From positions 4,394,557 to 4,458,556 of the forward strand of contig NC_092463.1 in NCBI RefSeq assembly GCF_047495875.1: 64,000 nucleotides of DNA, in the 5' to 3' direction. Source of the DNA: Pithys albifrons albifrons. Its lineage: Eukaryota > Chordata > Aves > Passeriformes > Thamnophilidae. Numbering within the stretch: position 1 is the stretch's first letter; every line of letters starts with the position of its first letter. The position numbers and the translations under genes were made by a program. The notes beneath the pieces are model-generated. The model worked only from the letters and a program-made list of their open reading frames with translations. It was not told the origin of the DNA and searched no databases. Positions 46,860 through 56,960 of this stretch are shown here, one piece after another.

Positions 46860-48300
46860 TCCTATGTAAATACCCTTGCATAATGTTACAGGCTATTGTC
46901 AGGCCAGCGCCAGTCAGTCGCCACTTATATGCATTTTTATTTCAATCCGCTGCGCCGGAGAATGAAAAGATGTCTGGACTTAAGCTGTTTACCAACTGGG
47001 CCAAAGCTGCAGTGTGGAAGAACTGAAGAAAGCACCAGGCAACTGCAGGAACAGACTTGGACAATGCAAGCAGCCATTTTCAGTTGAGTTATTAACCTAC
47101 CCTGAAACTCTTCTAATCTACGCCTTTTTTAAAGAACAAATGTACTGAACCAAACATGAATGAGCCAGGACTATTAAGAGAGAAATCCTCTAAAGGACTA
47201 TTGAGCGCAACATAGGTTTGTAATCATTTTGTCTCAGTTGCCTGCTACCAACATTATCAATGATGAAAATGCTTGCTCAGTTGTGGGGGATTGTCTCGTA
47301 ATTAAATGACAGCGCCGTACTGTAAAAGAACATGCAGAAACACAGGAGATACCGAGGGCTTTCAAACGAGCCGCTCGGAGAAAGGACTCGGAATGGGCAT
47401 GGATTACAAACCAACTTGAAAAACCGAATTAAGGACATCGGGATCTTCCTTTTAAAACACAAGGACTTTTCTTAGGCTCGTCGGGGAAGGGAGAGTTGTG
47501 AAAACGGGCTCTGGTGCGCAGAACTCTTCAGATGAAAAGGAGCTAAAGTGTGTGGAGGGAGTTTTTTCTTCCAAAAATGGAAAATCAAACCCTCACATAT
47601 GCTCGCAGAAAAAGGGAAGGGAAAAAACCTTATAAGTTTGCTGCAGGCAACATCTTTGTAGTGACTTAATGGCACTACAATCTACATAGTGTAGTATTAG
47701 CCTTAAGAAACTCTTGACTATTTGCATGCATATTAGAATCCAATGAGAGCTTAATAAGTGCATATATATGACAGAGGAAACATCTCATTGCATAGTTAAA
47801 GCTACAAAAAAACATTGAGGGAGGCAAAGTCTCAAGTTAATTACCATTACAATGCAATCAAGTACAGCAGTCATAGCTGAAATCCTTTTCTATTAAGACT
47901 GCTAGGCTCAACCTTGTCTCTGCAGGTCAGCTCCAGCACAGATAACCTTTCCAGCAGACAAATACATGTAAAATTGGCTCATCTAATTAAAAGCTCAGGG
48001 AGGTGTAGAAAAATACCAGCACATTGAGGCTGAGCAAATCACAGAGTACCCCCTCCAGCTGGATGAAGCTACAATATGTGGCTGCTGTTTGTTCTGGAAG
48101 GAAACTGAGTCACTTACCATTTCAATAGGTTAATCAATTGACAATTAAACGGAGAAATTGGTTAACTCCGCAACAATTAACATGACACTCTATTAAGCAC
48201 ACTTTCTAATTGCCACAGCTGCAAGTGAAAATTAACGTCTGTGTCAAAGAGGTTGGGCTGTTCCTGATGGTGGCAAGGTAATAAAAGTAGCTTCAAAAGC
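46860..48300. other. Cluster of candidate conserved non-coding elements
   Basis: There is no transposon in 1.4 kb. Blocks with retained CpG lie at 46900-46960 (AGCGCCAGTCAGTCGCCAC, CCGCTGCGCCGG) and 47296-47400 (CGTAATTAAATGACAGCGCC, AAACGAGCCGCTCGGAG). An exact octamer ATTTGCAT followed by GCATATTAG lies at 47720-47735. Homeodomain-rich sequence such as GGTTAATCAATTGACAATTA runs from 48128. The texture fits enhancers of a developmental gene; conservation is not testable here. Confidence 0.4.
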
Positions 48301-48586
48301 CTGGTGTTCATTTTAGACCCCTAAGCACAGTAGGGAAAGGGCACAGTGCTGAGCTCTATGGTTAGATACAGAGGGCCACATGTGTTTATTGTGTGTGTGT
48401 GCATCCATAGGGCTGCTAACATACACTTATGTATGTGCACATATCCCTGGGATAACGCTGATCCCTTTAAAACGACTTTTAAAATCAACTGTAAACTTCT
48501 TTGACTATGAAAGATCCGTAATACACATGTAGAGTATGCAAATAGTGTGTGCATCATTAAAGACATTCATGGAAGTTTATTCTCTG

Positions 48587-48708
48587 GAAGTGTGGGTTGG
48601 ATGAGGCTTGGAGCATCCTGATCTAGTGGAAGGTGTCCCTGCCCATGAGAGAGGGGTGGAACAGATGAGCTTTAAGGTCACTTCCATCCCAAACCGTTCT
48701 ATGACTCC
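48587..48708 (+). mobile_element. CR1 3' end fragment (class B)
   Basis: GTTGGATGAGGCTTGGAGCA, TCTAGTGGAAGGTGTCCCTG (48622-48641) and CCCAAACCGTTCTATGACTC give the last ~120 bp of a CR1 with a slightly decayed tail. It lies just to the right of the long CR1-free block that starts at 41051. Confidence 0.93.
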
Positions 48709-49498
48709 CTGGAAAGACACATAATTACAGCCACCCCCTTGCTCAAAGGGTAAGAAGGAAATTAAAGCAACCAAATAGTCCAAGGTCTACAGAACTGGCA
48801 TTTTGATGGCAATTTAGAAAGGTCTGGTTTGAAGAAATTATTTAGTTGAGTTGAATACCTGGCCAGGAATCAGAGCCCTTCCAAAGTCAATGGAGACATC
48901 ATCTTTGCTTTTCTCAGGACAGAAATATTTGATTTATACCAAAAGGTGTCAAGCTATGCAGGTTCAGTTCCAAATTCCTCTGTGCTGCTCCTGGATGCTT
49001 TGGTGGAAGTGCAAATAAAATATTTTTACCTGACACAGACAGCACCACTTGCTTCAGAAACAATAGTGGTGGGACCAGATTTTCTCTGGACTGTGTGTCC
49101 AGAGTGGATGCTCAGAAGTGGCCGCTGTGCTCAGGTCTTGGGTTGTTTCTCAAGAAGTCACTGAATTCTTCATTTGGTAACCTTTAATCTCTGTTTGTCC
49201 ACACTAGAAAATCAGTAGTCTGAAGGTCCATCAGAGCTCTTCTTCTGGTCAAAACACAGACATCCAGAATGTGGAGGTGATGCTGTTCTGGAGAAGCCTC
49301 ATCTCCATTTAGGTGCCTTTTCTGGTTCTCAGCAATCTGCAGGAATGTGGTTGCATCTTTTGGGTCTTGTGGATCCACCTGTATCATGTGCAGGGGGTGG
49401 AGAACAAGAGCGTAAGACATCCTTGCATTTTACTCCTGCTTTCCATCTGTTTTCTGCAGGTGAGGTGGGAGGTATCATGAGTGAAATAGGGTAAGAGG
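48709..49498. other. No recognised gene, weak old motif at 48860-48900
   Basis: GCCAGGAATCAGAGCCCTTC and CAAAGTCAATGGAGACATC resemble the decayed motif listed for 29290. The rest is unassigned. Confidence 0.35.
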
Positions 49499-49762
49499 AT
49501 AGAATAGAATAGAATAGAATAGAATAGAATAGAATAGAATAGAATAGAATAGAATAGAATAGAATAGTGTAGAATAGAGTAGAATAGTGTAGAATAGAAT
49601 AGAATAGTGTAGAATAGAATAGAATAGAATAGAATAGTGTAGAATAGAATAGTGTAGAATAGAATAGAATAGAATAGAATAGAATAGAATAGAATAGTGT
49701 AGAATAGAGTAGAATAGTGTAGAATAGAATAGAATAGAATAGAATAGAATAGAATAGAATAG
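49499..49762. repeat. (AGAAT)n pentanucleotide array with AGTGT and AGAGT variant units
   Basis: About 52 five-base units, mostly AGAAT. AGTGT and AGAGT variants are interspersed from 49566 to 49720. An identical 40-bp pattern of variant and normal units occurs at 49561-49600 and again at 49691-49730, 26 units apart. This implies a block duplication within the array. The array runs directly into a minus-strand CR1 tail. On the minus strand it translates as repeated ILFYS and is not a gene. Confidence 0.98.
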
Positions 49763-49990
49763 CACGAGTTGGAATAGACCTACAAGGATTAAGTCCAACT
49801 CCTGGCCCTGCACAGACACCCCAGCAGTCCCACCCTGTCCCTGTCCCATTGTCCAAACCCTCCTGGAGCTCTGGCAGCCTTGGGGCCGTGCCCACTGCCC
49901 TGGGGAGCCTGGTCAGTGCCCACCACCCTCTGGGGGAAGGACCTTTTCCTGATATTCAACCTGAACTCCCCTGACACAGTTTCATCCCAG
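49763..49990 (-). mobile_element. CR1 LINE, 3' fragment (class D) abutting the AGAAT array
   Basis: The plus strand reads CACGAGTTGGAATAGACC, AAGTCCAACTCCTGGCCCTG (49790-49809), CCACTGCCCTGGGGAGCCTG and CTTTTCCTGATATTCAACCT. Its terminal ATTCTATG repeats are exactly where the pentanucleotide array begins, so the array probably grew out of them. Confidence 0.92.
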
Positions 49991-52900
49991 GCCACTGCAG
50001 TCAGTCAGCTTAGGCTGGAACAATCTGTTCTCTACCAGAGATGGGGCCTCTATGTGGGACCCCAATACAAGAAGCCCTGCAGAGACTTGCAAGGACATAG
50101 CCAGGTTTTCCCACAGTACATTCTATTACTTCCAAGCTCTGCTGTGAAAGAAGCAAAGCTGTAAATCCTCAAAGCTAATAGTCTATAATAGTAATTATTT
50201 AGGTTTGGGTTTTTAAAAAATTATTATTTTGACCAAAAAAAACCCAGGGAAAGACAAAAGGTTACATCAGTAGCTGCTGTTCAGAGACCAAAGCATGGGA
50301 ATTACAGATCTCTGCAATGAGATGAATTAAGCTAAAAGCCATATTAAGCAGTATTGCACATCTGCTGCATTTTCTAATTCCGTGTGTGTCCTTGCTGCTT
50401 ATTGTTAAACTTGTTGTTGGGCTAATTGATAAAATCAAGCCCTAATATTTTAACTCAGCCTGAATTCTCAACAGGCTGCAGAACTCCTTCCAGTTTGGCT
50501 TTCCAGAAACTTGTATGGGATGACAGGATTGAATTTTCCTGGGCCAGCCAACGAGCTGTTTCGTTTCCTGGTGATGGAGAATTTAGATTTGTAACAGACA
50601 GAAGAGCCAAAGGGACAATGTCTGTTTATTTTCTTTGTGAACAAAGTCTGTTGAGGCAGCAGGGAGGAGAACAAGGTCTGCCAGGCTCTGCCATCCAGCC
50701 TTGGAGTACCTGCAGGAGAGGACTCCATGGGACACGGCGTGGATGTCTGATGTGCACAGAGATGTGTCATTTGAAGGGGCTGCTTGGCTGGCAACTGCCC
50801 AGAGAGCCCAGCAGAGCTGGTGGCAGCAGTTCAGGCTAAATAAATAGTGAGAAGTGAGAGATCAGGGTAAAATCCCAGCTCAGAGGAGTCTGCTGTTGGC
50901 TTTGCCAGGGCTGCACTCCTCCGCTGAGAAAACCCTCCTGGTTTTTTCAACCTTCCTTGGAGAAATATGCTGAGCAGGCAGTGCAAATCTGTGATGCAAC
51001 ACTGGAAAAACAGGAAAACCAAGAGCTTTCCCCGTTTTTTTCAGCATCAGAGTCTCTGATGCCACCCCTGCCCGAGTCGAGGGGAGGTTTGTCCCCAAGT
51101 GCCGTGGGTGTCATTGAACATATACTTCTAATTGCAGCTGCTTTCCCTCTAATTATAGCTCCGTTTGGTTAGGATTTTCCTCCAATCCCTCATTTCCCCT
51201 AAAGCAAACACCAGAGCACCAGAGTTGTAACCCCAGTGGGGACATTTATTAATAACCCCCTTGGCAAATAGGGAAAAAAATCATTACGCTGTATTAGGCA
51301 CTAAAATATTTTCCCACTGCAAAGGCTAATTGATAAAACCAAGCAGACATTATGGGGCAATTAATGTTAAGATGAAAATAAACATGAGAGCAAAACAAAA
51401 ACAGGCTGATGGGGAGTATTTTTTTCCTGGCTTTCAGGAGTTTCTTGTGAGTTAGAAACGAGATGCTGGTAAATAATCTGAGATTACCTACCTAGAAAAG
51501 AAGATATTAAATGCAGAATTGAAGGAAGGGATTCTTGTACATCTCTTCCAGTGAAAGTGGTTACAAGTCTTAAGGGAGTTTGTTGTCTTTCAAAAAAACT
51601 TTCTATTTTGAAATTTTCTGACCACTTTTCCTCTCCTGTGGCTGGAAGAGGCTTTTCTCCCCACTTCCCAGAACAGCTCCTTTTTCTGCACTTCACTGTA
51701 AAATTCAACCAACACCACCTAAGTGAGGTCACAGTCCAAGAGCAAACTCCATAATGGTGTCAGTTTAAATAACTACAAAGGGAAAAAAGAGGAAAAAAAA
51801 GATAATTTATCATGTGAAGTATTCCCTGTTACAGATTTAAAATGTGTGAAAGTTCTAGCAAGGAAAAATATTCAGGGGGAAGTAAAATCTGGCAAAACTC
51901 TGAACTTTTTCTGGAGGGATTCTCTTCTTATTTGTTATTTGTACAGCATCAAATGTCTTCTATCTTAACCTATGTCCAGGTCTTCCAGCTGGGAGTACAA
52001 ATCAAACAGGGAATGACCAGGAAAGAAGGACACACTGGTCCAGTCACACAGTCCATGCACTAACTCTGGGATAGGGAAGGGGATAATGAAGACACAGACA
52101 AACAAGACACCTCCTGCCTGATATTTTATTCATTCATCAAACAATATTACATATTCCCATCGATGCAGGCAGTGGGAATTTTGCAGGGCTGATTAAAGCC
52201 AGGCAGAAGGGAAAGAAGCAAAATAAACTCCTTGCTGACCAGCAGGTTTTATTTTAGCCATATTGGTAAATTTTTATTTTTGGTGAGTAAGGTTCTCTAG
52301 CATCTCAGAGCACAGTGCAAGTCCTGCATAAACAGGTGGTGGATGCAAGAAATCCTTCTCTTAATTCCTGCCCATCCAGCATTCTAAAAAAGTCACAATA
52401 CCATGTTTTTAAAATGAAAATAATAAAAAAGATTGGATGCATCCATCCTATCCCTATTTGAGGATTGTACACAGACTGACAGAGAGGACTTGCCTTCTGC
52501 CTATCACAGCAGAGGTTTTTGGGTGTTTCTTGGCAAAATTCCTCCCATGCCTGCTGGGACAAGCCATGTCATCTTCTAACCTTAGGAGGACTCCTGTGGG
52601 TATTGTGGGTCAGGTCTGTGTGTTGTTGTGCTGCCAAGCAGGTCCCGAGGGACTTGTCTGTGCCGCATCCAGGGTGGGGCGGGACCTTTTAACCAGGCGC
52701 TTCTTGACCCGTGATGAGCAGCTGGCCATTCCTGGAGTCAGCAGCCCAGAGGTAAACAGCTCTTGAAAGGAAGATGCCTCTTTAACAGGCTGTGTTCAGG
52801 AGGGGGTGGCATGTCCTCAGGCTGCCTGGGGGCAAACACACCTGCCCATTTACCTGGCACCCAGCTGGGATCGTGCTTTGCTTCCTATCACATGTCAGGG

Positions 52901-54124
52901 GCAACAGTTCGTGGTGGGCTGTGGGCTGAAGATTTTAAGACACTTATTTACTCACTGTCCTTTCACTCACCTTTCTCATAGAGGCCGTGGGGGTCTTGGC
53001 CCTCCTGAAATATCTGAACTGGTGGCACAGCTGCATTCCCTGGAAAGAGAAGCCAACATGGAGAACCAAAGCTGAAGGCAGGATTGAAATCTTCACTCCA
53101 TTATGTGCTGGTGCAGATTGAGGGAATGTCATGGTGGCAGCTTATCCAACTCAACTCACTTTGGAAGGGACTTTGGAGGGTCTCCCAGGCCATCCTCATT
53201 CATTTTGTGGATCCAAGTCACCACTTGCTCAGAGATCAGCGTTGGGGTGAGTGTTAAATGGGTTGTACTGATGGCATCAGCTGGGCTCTGTTGCTCTGTG
53301 CTCTCAGATGCTCTGAGTTTTCAGAGGATGGGGTACAACATGAGGGACAAGGTGGGACAGAAGGAATGAACTGGACATGGATGTTCCTCCTACCAAATCA
53401 GCTGGAAATTGGTCATCCCAGTGTGACATCCTAGATATGGAATAAGGATAACGGATTAGAGATTTTGTTTGTTTTATACATCTACAACTCAGATGAGGTC
53501 TTAGCCCATATGGTTGGGGGAAAAATTGAAACTATGATGTTCAAACTTCAGGAAATACTTAAAAGCTCTTTAACTCTTTAGCAAAGCTCAGTTGTAGAAT
53601 TAATTAATAAAAAAATAGAAGTCAAAGTATAATCTTTTGTGTCAGGGAAGGGAGAAACTGTGAGCAGAGCAGGGGAGTGCTCAGTGTTTTCAGGTGTTGA
53701 GGAGCAAGAGTGGTGAGTGGTGATACCCCTGGGTGGCCCTTCAGGCTGATATTTCTTTTCTTTTTCCCTTTTATCTCTGCATTGCCATGGCTTTCATGCT
53801 GTCCTTCACTCTTGCTCAGCCCTCATATATCAAATGTGGACACTTTCTCCCCTTCTTCCTGGGATCTTCAATAAGACCTGGAAGAAGTAATTGCACAAAA
53901 TCTCTCCCATGCTCTGCTGCTGCCTTTGCTGTGCAAGAGAAGAGCTTTGAAAGTGTGGACCCTTTCAGCTCTGCCTATAGCAAGGGCAGGACCTTTCCCA
54001 AGTTGGAAATGGCCTCAGCTCTATTCAGACCTCCACCACTGGATCTCCAAGTGGTAAGCAGGGTGGTTAAGGGAAGACAAGACATTTCTCACACAGTCTC
54101 TCCTGTAGCTCTACTACTAATAAA
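49991..54124. other. Over 4 kb without a recognised feature
   Basis: Unassigned sequence. A TTGGAAGGGACTTTGGAGGG stretch at 53160-53179 weakly resembles an old minus-strand CR1 tail. The 143-codon frame at 53733-54164 ends inside a CR1 fragment and has no domain. No exon is supported. Confidence 0.4.
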
Positions 54125-54180
54125 AGTTGAACTTGATGATCTTGGAGGTCTTTCCCAGCCTTAATGATTCCATGATTCTA
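54125..54180 (+). mobile_element. CR1 3' end fragment, 56 bp
   Basis: AGTTGAACTTGATGATCTTG, GAGGTCTTTCCCAGCC and TTAATGATTCCATGATTCTA (54161-54180) give only the very end of a CR1. It is severely 5'-truncated, with good terminal repeats. Confidence 0.88.
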
Positions 54181-54497
54181 ATGCTTGGTTGGAACTCACC
54201 CCTCCCCTTAATATTTTTCTCTTCTAAGAGTTTGCTGCAATTTTTACCCCCTTCTCAGTTTGTGCCATGTTTATCCACCCTTTCTTTCCCCACTTAGGAC
54301 ATTTATCCAGGCTTGTACCCTCAAGAGACAGGTGATTCCACCCCAGTGATCTCCCACCACTCCTGAGCAGTTTCACACTTTGCTCCCTCTGTAACACTGA
54401 ACCTGTCTCACCTTCACTTGTGGGGGTCATTCCTTGATGGTCTCAGCTTTAGAGTCAATAATAAGACAAGCCCAAGCCTGGGATTTCATCCCATACA

Positions 54498-54657
54498 TGA
54501 GCAAAGGAAACTCAATCTGAACATTGGAAAACCTGGTTTTGCCATGAGGGTGATTGACAACTGGATCAGGCTGCCCAGAGAAGCTGTGGAATCTACATCT
54601 GTGGAGATACTTAAAGTCAGGTTGGACATGATCTTGGGCAGCCTGAGCTGCTCGTGG
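54498..54657 (+). mobile_element. CR1 fragment without its 3' end (class E)
   Basis: GAGCAAAGGAAACTCAATCT, GAGGGTGATTGACAACTGGA (54546-54565), TCAGGCTGCCCAGAGAAGCT, TCAGGTTGGACATGATCTTG and GGCAGCCTGAGCTGCTCG follow a CR1 subfamily not otherwise seen here. It stops before the tail. CR1 copies usually lose the 5' end, so loss of the 3' end points to a later deletion. Confidence 0.8.
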
Positions 54658-54730
54658 ACAACCATGCCAACTTCAACACTTATTTGAGCCTGTGAACCTC
54701 AATCCTTGGATATTTTGCAGTCTCTAAACC

Positions 54731-54862
54731 ATGGAATCACCGAATCACAGAATGGTTGGGTGGGTTGGAAGGGACCTTAAGGACCACTTTGCTCAAGGCC
54801 CCATTCAGGCTGCTTTTGAACACCTCCAGGGATGGGGCAGCCACAGCTTCTCTGGACAATTG
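54731..54862 (-). mobile_element. CR1 LINE, 3' fragment (class B)
   Basis: The plus strand starts with ATGGAATCACCGAATCACAG (54731-54750), a decayed terminal repeat pair. It then reads GTTGGAAGGGACCTTAAGGA, CACCTCCAGGGATGGGGCAG and CCACAGCTTCTCTGGACAAT. It lies head-on to the fragment at 54498-54657. Confidence 0.92.
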
Positions 54863-55160
54863 GTCTCTCCTTACTCTTTCTCCCCACTTTCTCCCACTCC
54901 TGGCTTTTCTGTTTCTGACTCCCACTGGAAGCTCTCTGTTCTTTTCATGTCCCATCACTTACCTCCTGCCTCTCCGGCCTCTTAGACACAATTTTAGATT
55001 TGTTTGTGGTGCCTATTTTTTTCCAGTGATCTTCCCAGCTCTTCAGAGCAAAGTAAGAGGATCTAAGCAAGACCAGGAAAGCATTATCACAAACACAATT
55101 TATTATGTAGAAATGGTGCTCCACAGTTAATACACAGCACTCACACTTTTCCCTACTCAT

Positions 55161-55222
55161 TGCAGGGGAGTTGGATTTCATGACCTTTAAAGGTTCCTTC
55201 CAACCCAATTTTTTCTATGACT
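55161..55222 (+). mobile_element. CR1 3' end fragment, 62 bp
   Basis: TGCAGGGGAGTTGGATTTCA, TGACCTTTAAAGGTTCCTTC and CAACCCAATTTTTTCTATGA (55201-55220) are a truncated tail. This is the last CR1 seen in the window; none follows in the remaining 8.8 kb. Confidence 0.88.
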
Positions 55223-56780
55223 CTTGGACTGCCAAAAGGCCCTTGCTTTAAAAATCAGTGGCCAGTATACCTAATGTGATATTCATGTGGGGGTCTGCTC
55301 CATAAAACAGCCAAAGGTCTGGAGCAGAGTTTTGGGAATGTGGCTCCATGCCTGAGCTCATTCTCTTTGGTAACTGGACATCAAGAGAACACCATCATGG
55401 TGCAAAGTCACCTTGGCCATAGGTGAGGGTGCCCTGCTGAGGGCTGGGGACAGGAGGAGGGCACCTGCATTTCATTTGGCCATCTCTCTACTTAGGGCAC
55501 AGGGATATTTGTGCTGCTTTGTTGTGCCTGGAACCCAAACCAAGAACGTTTTTAGGATGCTAATGGAAGTGGAAGAATTTATTTAGTCAAGCTATTAGTA
55601 TTTTGGGCTATTTCTGTGCTGTCTTATCCCCTCAAAAAGCTCCAGACTGCTTAAAATACTCAATATTTAGAAAAGCTTGTTTCATCTTTCTTGTCTTGTG
55701 TTATTGGTGTGGAATATTCCCTTCTTAAGCACACTGCAATAATATTAGATAATTACTTAGCTCATTTTTCTATATGGGTTTTGGTAATTCATAATTGTCT
55801 CAGAGCTGAGGAAATGTTTCCTTTAAGAAGGTTAAACAAAGAGTTTATTGACATTAGTGAAGATTGGTTAAAGAAAACATTATTAAATAAAAGGAGCTTT
55901 ATTTAAACACTAAATTAATCATTTAAAGGCAAATTAGAGGTCGTAACTCCTCCTAAATAAATAATGTTAAGCAATAATTAGATATCCATTTTAGATTACA
56001 GGCAAGCACTTGGGTTCAGTGGGCTGAAAAACAAGTTTCTTCTCATCTCTTCAAATTTGTTCAATATACATAATTAAAGCAAACCACTGCCCCGCTTAAA
56101 TTTTCCATTCTGAGATTAAAAAAAGATTCCGTTTGTAACTGTGTGTCATATTCGCCATTAGATGATAAAACATCTTGAAAGCTTCACTTTCATGTAAACA
56201 GAAGAAAAGATGAGAGCATCCAGAGAGATCCCCGGCAGTGGAAATCGATTCTCCTGAGCTACTGGTTACAGTTATCAATCTTATCAAACAGGCCGATGCA
56301 TGAGTGCCCTCAGCCACCTGGGTTTGTATGATCTCCCTTTGCCAGAGTTAACCTTCCCCACGTTCCTGCGTGTGCCATGTGCACTATCTGGGCTATAATT
56401 ACACTCCCTTTCATTAGCTCTCTTAGTCATCTCTTAAGTGTGAGATAAAATTAAAGAAACCACTTTCCCTTCTCATTTCGTTACTTTTTTTTAAATTTCA
56501 TTTAATAATTTTTTTTTGTAGGCTCTCAGTAGTTTCATTAGTGGTTTCCTACAAATAGGAACAAAGTTCCCCCTTATCATCCTCTTTTCAAAGAGGGATT
56601 CAGGACAGGGAGTCACAAACTGAGCATCCCACACCTCACCGCCGCTGGGTTTGCATCAGACCTCCTCAAAGTGATGGTGGCTGCTGGGTGTTGACAGGGG
56701 CCACACCAGCACCCTCCAGAACATTCCATGGGCTCTGCTGGCCCTGCTGCCAGCCAGCTGAATAAAAAGCGCTGGGAATT
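55223..56780. other. CR1-free AT-rich block, candidate conserved elements
   Basis: Evenly AT-rich from 55550. TTATTAAATAAAAGGAGC, CTAAATTAATCATTTAAAGG (55911-55930) and TACATAATTAAAGCAAACC (56067-56085) carry homeodomain-type TAAT cores. No repeat or exon was recognised. Confidence 0.35.
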
Positions 56781-56960
56781 TTTGTCTGCCGTGGTACAGG
56801 AGTTAAGGAATCAGATTAATGAGAGCTGACGTTAGCGCTGATAAATAACGACACCTCCGAAAGCAGCCTCGGCGGCCGATGGAACATCAAACAGCCCAGC
56901 AGATTTCACTCTCTATTAAGGGATTGCCCTGCAAAGAAGCAGGAATGGTGGTGAGGAGAA
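56781..56960. other. Candidate conserved non-coding element
   Basis: GAATCAGATTAATGAGAGCT, GACGTTAGCGCTGATAAATA (56829-56848), ACGACACCTCCG and CCTCGGCGGCCGATGG combine TAAT cores with an unusual density of CpG for this region. No transposon or coding match was recognised. Confidence 0.4.

Noticed and set aside
49329..49895. 188-codon minus-strand open frame with repeated ILFYS
   Set aside because: It is translation of the AGAAT array and the adjoining CR1 tail. A five-base unit not interrupted by stops stays open for its whole length.
53733..54164. 143-codon frame starting with a hydrophobic stretch like a signal peptide
   Set aside because: It terminates within a CR1 tail (54125-54180), and the hydrophobic start comes from a T/C-rich run. 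No domain was recognised.
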